NCBI GenBank assembly: GCA_963930655.1
Contig: OZ005610.1
Span: 3,539,001 to 3,603,000, forward strand
Origin: Myrica gale
Taxonomy: Eukaryota > Streptophyta > Magnoliopsida > Fagales > Myricaceae
Direction of reading: 5' to 3'
DNA: 64,000 bases
A program made the position numbers and the translations under genes. Position 1 is the first letter of the stretch. Every line of letters starts with the position of its first letter. The notes beneath the pieces were generated by a model. That model was not told the origin of the DNA. It did no database searches and worked only from the letters and a program-made list of their open reading frames with translations. This document shows, piece after piece, positions 24,308 through 33,944 of the stretch.

Positions 24308-24479
24308 ATAAAAAATTACGAGAATCAGATGATGTACTTCTACCTCCTACCAAACAAACAAACAAAAAACGCTTCACACGTGTACCGGGCATGTCTCATT
24401 ATTCAACGGCTATGCCATATATCTTACGTAGCCCTTTCGCCACTGTGAGTTTTTGTCCCTTCTCTCCCCATAAATAACC

Positions 24480-25520
24480 AACCACTAACAAAAGACAAAA
24501 CCCAAAACATAACCGAAACATAGCAAAACCTTATCTGGAATCAGCACTTTTCTCTTTATAGCAAACGAAGCTTCAAATATACCCTGACTCTGACCCAAAT
24601 AAAATCATTGTAGAGCCAGTTCTCTCTCTCTCTCTCTCTAGAAAAAATCTAGGGTTTGTAACAGTGAATCTTCCCCCATCGGTTTCTTGGTAAGAGAATC
24701 TTAGCCATTAGCTCAAAACTACGTTGTCGGCAATAGTGTTGCTAGGGTTTCAAAGTTGCAACCTTTTGTCTTGCTATCAGTTCTGCAACTATATCAAGGA
24801 ACCTTTTTTTGACTATTTCTGTGCGTATGAATGCTTGAATTGGTTTCGCGATGTCCGTGTGGCCAGGAACTCTCGTATTGAGGAGGTTGCTCTAGGTGGT
24901 GATGTTTTGTGTTTAATTTTGGGTGTCAAGGGTTTTATTTAGTCTTTTGCCTGAAAAATGTTTTGATTTTGGAAGGAATTGACTGAACTGAGAAGAGTGT
25001 GTGTTTTCCCGGGGTTTTTTTAAAAATATTTTTTTAGCAACGAAACACAGGTCGAAGCTTATATTCTGCTAGTGGAGTGTTATCTCTTGTGTATTTAGCT
25101 AGTGAGCATATACTGTGGACTGCCTAGGCTAGACTTTGGAAGTGCACGCGCACAAGTTTCCGTAAGTTTTGCTCATCTAGGGATTGAAAATATGTAGTTG
25201 TATTGGTCTCGTTCCCTTTCAATTATAGAGGGAGTATGGTATTTGATGAGTTAGTTGGACATAATTATTTCAGTACCTCTCTGCTGCTAAATTTTTTTTA
25301 GGGTTTTGCTGCTATAGACCCACCTACTGTTCTCTAACAGCGGTTTTCATGTAATTGTAGTATGTTGTGCAATCTTATCTTGCATTATCTCTCCGTTTTT
25401 CAATGTAATCTATTTGCAAAATTCCCCACCAAATTGAAACAAAATGGTGGCTTTCAGGAGACCATGTGAGGTTTCTTGACGATACTATAACAGAGAGAAG
25501 CATATTAATCTTCTTGTAGC
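24480..25520 (+). promoter_or_regulatory. Pumilio 5' leader with (TC)n tract and leader intron
   Basis: Upstream of the Pumilio ATG lie a CATAAATA box (about 24470), a TC/CT repeat at about 24620-24640, and a good donor TTCTTG|GTAAGA (exon end 24689). The matching acceptor GCTTTCAG ends at 25457. This predicts a 768-bp leader intron (24690-25457) and a second leader exon 25458-25520. Inferred from splice consensus only. Confidence 0.55.
25464..25469 (+). promoter_or_regulatory. Start-stop uORF (ATGTGA) in Pumilio leader
   Basis: Seven bases into the predicted second leader exon stands gaccATGTGAgg: an AUG with A at -3, followed at once by UGA, 51 bases before the main AUG. AUG-stop elements are known to stall ribosomes in plants (AUGUAA in boron transporter NIP5;1). 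Function here is inference. Confidence 0.5.
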
Positions 25521-28500
25521 ATGGCGACGGAAAGTCCAATTAGAATGTCAGAAACAAGTGGAAAATGGCCCTCTCATCAGGAGGCTGCGACATTCGCAGC
25601 ATCATCTGCGAGTGTGGCAGTGGAGGAGTTGGGATCGCTTCTGAAGGGCCATAGGTTTCATGGCAGGCGGAGGGATGTTGTCCCTAATCGAAGTGGAAGT
25701 GCACCCCCAAGCATGGAAGGGTCATTTTTGTCCATGGATAATCTTTTGTCCCAGCAGGCCTACAACTCAAATGGAAGCTTGGCTAGTCTAAATAGCGCTA
25801 TTCAGAACTACGAGTCTGAGGAACAAGTGCGTGCTGATCCAGCTAAGTTGGCTTATTACTGCTCCAATGTCAACCTAAACCCTAGGTGGAAGACCCCGTT
25901 TATCTCACCAGAGAACTGTATTGGTAGCTTTGGAAACAACTGGGCATTGACTTCCGTGGATGATAGTGGGAACAGTTCGTTGCATATGTCTCACGGAAGG
26001 CTCTCTACACAGTATGAAGAGTCTGAAGATGATCATTCACCCCAGAGGCCTTCTGATGACTGGATAGATGGGAAAAGTGGGTTATGGTCTGGGCAGGATG
26101 TGGCTTCATTGGCTGGCCAACACAAAAATGTTGTGGATTTAATACAGGTGAGGATTTTATACTTTTAAATATTTCATGTCCAGACATCTGACAAATATAT
26201 AACGCATCAAAACCTCCTAATTTTTTATGGGGGCGTAAAACTCTGGAGTGGCTTGAAAGTGAGCCAAATGTGCTTCTATGTTTGTCCTCAAAATTGCAAT
26301 ACTTGAATGTTTTATTTATTTTCTCGAATTTGCAGGAAGATTTTCCCCGCACTCCATCACCTGTATATAGTCAGTCTAACTTGCTAAGCCATGAAGTAGT
26401 GGAGGAAGCAGTTGACCACGATGCTGATTCCAGCTCCTTGTGTGATCTTGTTATTAGCTCGTCAAATGGCGTCACATCTACTATTGGTGTAGTTGATAGA
26501 AGGGTACCATCAAATTCTGATCCTTTGGCTGGCCCTGTTTCAAGCTCATCAGCTCATGGTCATACAGGAAGCGCTGATGTAAATGATTTGGATGTTGCCA
26601 CTATTGAGTCTGGAATGAAGGTTCTTAATATATCTAATCGTCCAACTCCAGAAAGTCAAAAGAATCAAGAGCAATGGCACCATAGCCACCAGAATAATTT
26701 GTTGCAACACCAGGTACACCAACAACCCAGCAATTTTTCTCAATTTCAAACGACCAAATCTCAAGTGATATCTCAAGGTGTAAACTGCACATACATCGGT
26801 GTGGATCAGTTTCTCCATAATCCCAGCAAGTTTACGGCTGAAGTACAACCAGTATTACAGTCATCTGGGTTCACTCCTCCACTCTATGCAACTGCAGCGG
26901 CCTATATGACTTCAGCAAATCCTTTCTACTCTAATCTTCCAGCCCCAGGCTTATATTCGCCACAGTATGTGGGTGGGTATGCTTTGAATTCTGCAGCTGT
27001 TCCTCCATATATTCCTGGGTATCCTCCTCATGGTGCTGTTCCTGTTGTTGTTGATGGAACTGCTGGTCCAAGCTATGCTGCTCAAACATCTGGGATTTCA
27101 ACTGGGGGAAGTATAGCTCATGGAACTGATATGCAACACTTAAGCAAGTTGTATGAACAGTTGAGTTTTCCACTACAACCGCCATTTAGTGATCCTGTAT
27201 ATATGCAATACCATCAACAGCCTTATGGTGACTCATACAGTGCTATTTCTGGTCAATTTGATCCATTGGCATCCAGAGGTGGTGTTGATATTGGGAGAGA
27301 GGTTAGAACTCTTGATTCACAGAAAGGAACCCATGTTGCTCGTTATTTGGATGACCATAAATTCCATCAGACAAATGGAGGCCTGAATAATTTAAACCCC
27401 AGAAGAGGTTCTAATTATTTTGGTAGCCCGCAAAACTTGGGTTTTCTGATGCAGTACCCAAACACACCACTTGCTAGTCCTGTTTTACCAGGATCACCTA
27501 ATGGTGGGACTGGTGTGACTGGGGGCAGAAATGAAACGAGATATCCTCTGGGTTCTGGTAGAAATGCTGGCATATATCCTGTATGGCAAAGTCAAAGAGG
27601 CTTTGAGAGTTTTGATGACCCCAAAATATATAATTTTCTCGAAGAGTTGAAATCAGGCAAAGGTCGCAGATTTGAGCTGTCTGATCTTGGTGGACATATT
27701 TTGGAATTCAGGCTAGTTACATTCTGTTCAATGTACTTTTAAGATATGATATTTTATTTCTTTGCATTTGATAGTAAGTCATTATGGATTTCTAACTCCA
27801 GTGCTGATCAACACGGGAGTCGATTTATTCAGCAGAAGTTGGAAAACTGTAGCATTGAAGAGAAGGCATCTGTATTTAATGAAGTTCTTCCTCATGCTTC
27901 CAAGTTAATGACTGATGTTTTTGGTAACTATGTTATTCAGAAGGTATGTTTTCAATATGTAAACAATTTTATGTAAGCATATTCCTAATATGATTGTTCT
28001 CTTAATATTGCTATTGCCTTTTTACTCGTTCTCCTGTGCTCTTCAGTTCTTTGAGTATGGAAGCCCTGAGCAGAGGAAGGAACTTGCTAATCAACTCACC
28101 AGTCAAGTTCTGCCTCTAAGTCTGCAGATGTACGGCTGCCGTGTGATCCAAAAGGCACGTCTGTTTTGTATTCACTTATGTGGCCCTGCAGTGTTAATAT
28201 AACTCTGTATGCATTTACATGAGGTGTTTTGAATTGATGCAGTGTTGCATATATCTAATCTAATCTTTGTGGATGTTCTTGATCTTTCCTGCCATACAAC
28301 TTTTACCTTATTGTCGAAGAGGAAAACTAGTCAACTTTGTAGATATCCTCAAAAAGGAACTGGAAAAAGGGGCTAAGTTTGAAAATCTAGGGTAATTTAA
28401 ACATATTGGTCCCACTGGCACACATCCAGTGTCCTAATGTAACTGTTATCCTTTTCCTTCCGTTTTCAATTTCAAAGAGATACTAATCTTGAGGCTATGC

Positions 28501-31500
28501 TGTTGCAGGCACTTGACGTTATCGAGCTTGAACAAAAAGCACAGCTTGTTCGAGAGCTGGATGGACATGTTATGAGATGCGTTCGTGATCAAAATGGGAA
28601 TCATGTAATACAAAAGTGCATTGAGAGCATTCCAACTGAGAAGATTGGGTTTATCATATCTGCTTTTCGTGGTCAAGTTGCGGTACTTTCTATGCATCCT
28701 TATGGTTGCCGGGTCATACAGGTAATGTTAAACTTTAGTGATGGATACGCTTCCTCTTCTGTTTTTCATCTGATTGTTAGCATAGCACTAAAAAACTGTT
28801 TCATGTGGTTTCCTACAGAGAGTTCTAGAGCATTGTACAGATGAACTCCAATGTCAGTTTATAGTGGATGAAATCTTGGAGTCCGTTTGTGCTCTTGCTC
28901 AGGACCAGTATGGCAATTATGTCACTCAGGTTAGTTTCTTTTGTTAGAGTTGTGGGATACTTTCAAAGTTCGTCATCCGTCTCTGTCTTCATCCGTCTCC
29001 CTGTCTTTCCTGTGATGGATTAAACTGCCATTTATGGCTTACACATGCGCAGTGGAGGTTCTTGGAGGCATTGTTATCCTTGTGTCATTAGCATAGTGTT
29101 GATATGTTGTAGACTGACCCAAAATGGAGTTTGCCAATGAAATAGAAGAATGAGCACGACGACTAAATGTTGTATATGGTCTTAGGTGGCTTATACATAT
29201 TATAGGTTCTCGGTCTTTTGAACATTAAATGCCTTGTATCATTTTAGGTGCTTTTAAGGACTATCAGTTCTTGATCTCGTAAAACTAACTTGCATTGCCT
29301 TGTGAATTTGTATAGAAATAGTAGAGTACCATCCTTTCCAGATGGGAATTTGTATAGAAATAGCATTGAAGAGAAGGCATCTAGTAGAAATACCATCCTT
29401 TCCAGATGGGAATTTGTGATCATTGAACAACAGCCCCCCCCCCCCCCCCAACCAAAAAAAAAAAAACTCATCAGTTTCGTGGTCTTGTTACTCCCATAGA
29501 TCCAACTGATTTTGGATGTGGCATCAGTTAACTGTTCTATTGGGGTATATGTAAGTAGCACATTTTGCTCAATAGAGAGCAGGAGAGATTTGTTGCTCTG
29601 CTGATTAACTAAAAATTCCAAGATAGGAACAATGCTTGGTATAAATGACCATACATATTAGATCCGTGAAACAGAAAAAATTATGAAAAAAATGTATTTA
29701 TTTTCCATTTCAAGGTGTAGGCCTGGATTTATTTTCCTTCCTTTCTTCTATGGTGGCATGTTGGATAGTAATGCAATGCTTCTGTTGATTTATATCAGCA
29801 TGTATTGGAAAGAGGAAAGCCTCATGAAAGAAGTCAGATTATAAGCAAGTTGTCAGGACATATTGTACAACTGAGCCAGCATAAATTTGCTTCAAACGTT
29901 GTTGAGAAATGTTTGGAGTATGGTGGCCCAACTGAACGAGAACTATTAATTGGAGAGATTTTTGGGCCTAATGAAGGATCTGACAATTTATTGGTAAGTC
30001 TAGTTAAAGCATGGGTTTATGTTGCATATTAGTCATTTGAATACTCTGCCTGTGCAAAAGAAGGAAAAAAAAAAGCTAATGGAGTTATTCTCTGAGGTTG
30101 TGATAAATACAAATATTCTGAAAGTGATAGAGGATATGTAGTTTATAAGCATTAATACACTCATTTGTATTTGATATTGATTGTGTTATTTCAAGATGCA
30201 CCTTATCCTATATTCTTTTTTTTTGATAAGTAAGGAAAGCTTTATTGATAGAAAAAACAAAGAAAGAAACGGGGCAGTACAAAGGCTGTACTGAACCGAC
30301 TACAATAAGCAAGCAAGGAAACTAAGGAAGTCACTGAAGTCAACAAAAGGAACACCCAACACCCCATTAACCCACAGAAACAAAGTTTGCAACAGATTCC
30401 CTTTCAAACTAACTAAGGACAGCCCCACGTCGTCAAAGCATCTGCCATTCCTTTCCCTCCATAAACTCCACCATATGCATAAAGGAATCAAATTCCACAC
30501 AGCCACCGCCATAGGATTATGGAACTTCCTCTTCCAACACTTCAACACCCCTCCCACCCTCATAGGCATCACCCAAGGATAGTTGACAATACCAAGAACG
30601 TGCAGCCACAACTCTCTAGCGACCAAACAATGAAGAAGCACATGATCCACAGACTCCCCTGCATTCTTACAAAGAAAACACCAATTAGCTATATTCTAGT
30701 AAGACGTTTTAGATGTTTATGCATGCATGGCTTTGCTACTCTCTTGAAAGTAGTATTATAGGTTCTGGGGTTGTGTTTAGATGTTTCTGTTTGTGCCTTT
30801 CTTTTGGTGATGGTAACATCTATTTTGTTCATACTAGGAAAATGAGAATTATGGCTGATGGCAAAAATGCTTTCTTTAACGGAAGAATCAATGTCCTATG
30901 GATGTATGCATGTTCATCTGATTCTTCTGCATGTTTTTAAAGTTTACCCTTTATCAAATGGTGCAAAGCTTTCTATAGAAGTTCAAAATTGAGAAAATCT
31001 TCCCTGAAATTAGAATCATATAGAAAGGTAACAAACTCGTTCTTCTGTCCGCAACTACGATCGACATTTAAAAATTGCTTCATACTGTTCAGAAGACAAT
31101 TGGTATGGTGAGCTTGATAAAGACTGAAACGTCAAAACGTTAACCTTGTCCGTGACTATGGTGTTGTAACTGTCCTTTTAGCCAATGTATGAAGTGTGCT
31201 TGGGAAGCCTTTCATTAGATAGTTTATATGTAAAAGGAATAGATATTAGAAATCTTTGGTTACCTTTCATCATATAACAAGTAAAGTATGATAAATGAAA
31301 CAAAAAGAAGTAAAGATGTCTGCCTCTCCTTGTCATGTTGTAAATTGTCAATCTGTAATCAGCTAGGGTTGTCACCATGTTGTTAGGATAGTCTTTTAAC
31401 GTTTCTAGATGTGGTGATATGCAGTCTATATGAATTGTTAGGACTATCTTGCGTTTGATACACTTTGCATTATGAGTTTGTGCTGTGCTTTCTTATTTTC

Positions 31501-32700
31501 TAATATTTGGTAATTCTTGTAGACAATGATGAAAGACCAATTTGCAAATTACGTGGTCCAAAAGATTCTTGAACTTTGTTCTGATAATCAGCGGGCTATA
31601 TTGCTAAGTCGTGTGAGAGTTCATGCTCACGCTTTGAAGAAGTACACTTATGGGAAACACATTGTTGCACGATCTGAACAGCTATTTGGAGAAGGTGCGT
31701 ACATTTAGAGAGAGAAAAGAAAACTACAATGCACTTCTATAGTAGTGGTGGTCTTTTTGATGATCAGCCCCATATGTTTGTCTGAACCCACTAGCCAAAA
31801 GACTTGCACTTAAACATTCTTGCTGGATCATTCTAATTGTCATTTACATCAAGTTTAAATTCAATTTTCAAATCTCTAATCTCTGACACTGGTGCACGAC
31901 TTCCCTGTGGTAAAGGTTAATTTTATGTGTGTTTGATTTTCTTAAACATCATCGTCTCCTTTTGCTTAACTGCTTTCAACCTTGGATAAGAAAAGCACTT
32001 GGCGAGACCTATACCTGATGAGCGTTGCTGGTGGAATGAAGATCAATGCACAAAAACAAACACCAGGCAAAATGGCCATGAGCAGCTTCTGAATGGCCAT
32101 GGGCTGAAGAAGGGTCTTGGAATGGGAGAAACTGATGATTTTCATTTTTTGTTAGTTATGGTTTATTTTCCTTATTATAATTCTCAAGGTACTCCGATAG
32201 CTTGAGTTAAGCAGAAGGATTTGGTTGGTCTGTGAGCAGTTCTACTGTGAAGGGCTATATTTCTATGGTTTGGTTGGGTCGTTTTGAATCTGATGTAAAA
32301 GAGAGAAATCAAATATCGATTGATGACATGCTAGTGTTGTTCTGCAACCAACTAAGAGGATGTTCGGTTGAGTTGTGTTTTGAGAATTTTTTGTGTTTTG
32401 AGAATTTTTAGGTGATGTTAACTTTATTGGTATGCGTGTTGTAGTTATTTTTATGTAGTGTTAAAAATGACGTTTGGTTGTAGAATTTTTTGTGTTGTGA
32501 GGATTCTAAAAAATCATGAGAATACTGGTTAAACGAACAGGCCCTAAATCTAACTCACGGACTTCACCTTGGACTTGTCCATACATGATTGTCGACTCTT
32601 GTAGCTGTTGAATTTCCTCCGAGGGCTATATCACTTTCTCAAATGAGTTTCATCTCATATTGCCTTTGTTTCTGCAGAAAATCCTACATCTGGATCATGA
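25521..32700 (+). CDS. APUM5: Pumilio-family RNA-binding protein (APUM5/6-like)
   Basis: Nine coding exons: 25521-26147, 26336-27711, 27802-27943, 28047-28154, 28509-28721, 28819-28929, 29799-29993, 31523-31694, 32678-32700; 988 aa. The N-terminal 640 residues are Ser/Gln/Pro-rich; the MATESPIRM start and [14 protein letters not shown] motif match the plant APUM5/6 group. The PUM-homology domain covers about residues 650-980 with eight repeats. Base-reading triplets in order are SRQ, NYQ, CRQ, NHQ, CRQ, NYQ, SNE, NYQ, which by the Puf code predict binding to UGUAUAUA. The family represses or destabilises mRNAs in the cytoplasm. Introns 27712-27801 and 28155-28508 need GC donors to keep frame. 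The last intron (31695-32677) gives an ENPTSGS end; if retained, the protein ends GEGAYI instead. Choice of APUM5 over APUM6 is from memory. Confidence 0.95.
29327..29417 (+). repeat. Scrambled patch in Pumilio intron 6 with copy of exon 3
   Basis: Two identical 27-base copies (29327-29353 and 29391-29417) flank 29361-29382, which is identical for 22 bases to Pumilio exon 3 at 27850-27871. A further 18-base repeat (29304-29321 and 29346-29363) overlaps it. A poly-C/poly-A run follows at 29432-29466. The pattern looks like templated filler left by break repair. Confidence 0.85.
30217..30688 (-). mobile_element. 5'-truncated L1 LINE in Pumilio intron 7
   Basis: A 472-bp insert between 9-bp duplications ctatattct (30208-30216, 30689-30697). 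It starts with poly-T on plus (a minus-strand poly-A tail) and a ctttattgat 3'-end motif. The minus strand encodes [19 protein letters not shown] and [13 protein letters not shown]. These are the zinc-binding tail (zf-RVT) that follows reverse transcriptase in plant L1 elements. It lies opposite to the Pumilio gene and inside the intron 29994-31522. Confidence 0.88.
32356..32544. mobile_element. Tourist/PIF-Harbinger-like MITE in last Pumilio intron
   Basis: A 189-bp AT-rich element with ends GAGGATGTTCGGTT and, inverted, GGGCCTGTTCGTTT, which resemble the GGGNCTGTTYGGTT Tourist end. It is flanked by TAA (32353-32355, 32545-32547), the 3-bp duplication typical of PIF/Harbinger. Confidence 0.65.
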
Positions 32701-33944
32701 TGCCAGAAGTGGGAGGAATCATTCAGGTCTCTTGACTCTGCTGCTATGGCATAGATTCCTTGCATCAGTGGAAAGAAAGGAAAAGCATGAGGTTGCATAC
32801 ATGCTTCTCAAGAAGGCCGTCTCGTGGTTTAATTTATGCAATTTGGTAGCTTCTACCTTAGGAAGCTTCAAACTAGATCAATCACTAGTAAAGTCCGTGT
32901 TGTAAAGTGACTGAATATATGTACATTACAAACAGTATGTCTTTAAATCGTTACTGTAGTGTGATTGGTTTAGATCGCAATGCAAAGGTAATTATTTGGG
33001 AGGAAATCCCCTAAGCTGTAAAATTTACTGGATGTGTCATGCAGTGTGTGGTTTTCAAAAGATCTGGCTGTGCTGTTAGTACTCTAATACATTTTCTGTT
33101 TCCAGGCCAGTCAGTGTTTTACTTTTTAGCTACTCAGGTGTTATCTCCGCCCGAAGTGTTATCTGTGTCATCGCTCTCTTTCATCTTGGGTAGTATACGG
33201 TCAAGGTTCTGTCTAGCTCAGTAGATAGTAACTGTTATGATGTATCCTGCTGCAAAGTCGACTTGATTATTTTTGAATTTAGCTAGTCTTAACTTTGCCG
33301 AAGATCGTCTTGTTCGAACAATTGCGGGGAATGTGAACACGGTACCGACAAGATCATCAATCTTTCAACCCTTCTCACAACTTTGTGGCTATAGTGCGGT
33401 AAATGTAATTAGATAGCCAGTGGGTGGCTAGCTTTTGCTTTGTCGTTTACCATTTATTCTTTCATCCATTTTTGCGTCTCTTTGGCTATGGTGCTGTACT
33501 TAGAACGCCAGTTGGTGGGTGGTTTTTTATTTGTTATTTTACCGTTTAGCCAGAAGAGAGAGTAACAAAATCACCTAGAAATAGAGGTGACCTGAAAAAC
33601 GACACTTCGTACGAGTTCCCTAGACGACGGTATACCTATAGCAGTGTAATGATACTTGTATCATTTGTTCTTGAATGATGTTAAATGCTAGAAACGAGTA
33701 ATGGAAAGGTTACCCGAGTTCTATATCAAGTGAAAGCAGTTTTGTTTACAACTTGGATAATTTTTTATCTCGAAATTCATCTTCACATGGAGCTTCTCAG
33801 TTTACAACTGATATTCATCAAGTCTTAAAAAAGCTTCGACAGGAACAGGCAGTAAACTCAATAAACACCATATCTGGGCTCCTATATCTGCAAGCACTGT
33901 CAGAGAACCCCTTAACGTACGCAATTTAGGCCTGGTGTAACAGA
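32701..33944. other. Spacer between convergent Pumilio and RID2 genes
   Basis: Contains the Pumilio 3' UTR and the RID2 3' UTR. A diverged tandem repeat of about 75 bp is visible (33383-33453 versus 33480-33553: ggctatagtgcggta / ggctatggtgctgta, ccagtgggtggct / ccagttggtgggtgg). I see no UGUANAUA Pumilio site in the sense strand here. Confidence 0.45.

Noticed and set aside
24724-24942. 72-aa plus frame before Pumilio
   Set aside because: Lies inside the predicted leader intron and has no family features.
30300-30650. Host gene on the minus strand inside Pumilio
   Set aside because: The protein is the zinc-binding tail of an L1 LINE, with a poly-A tail and target duplication.
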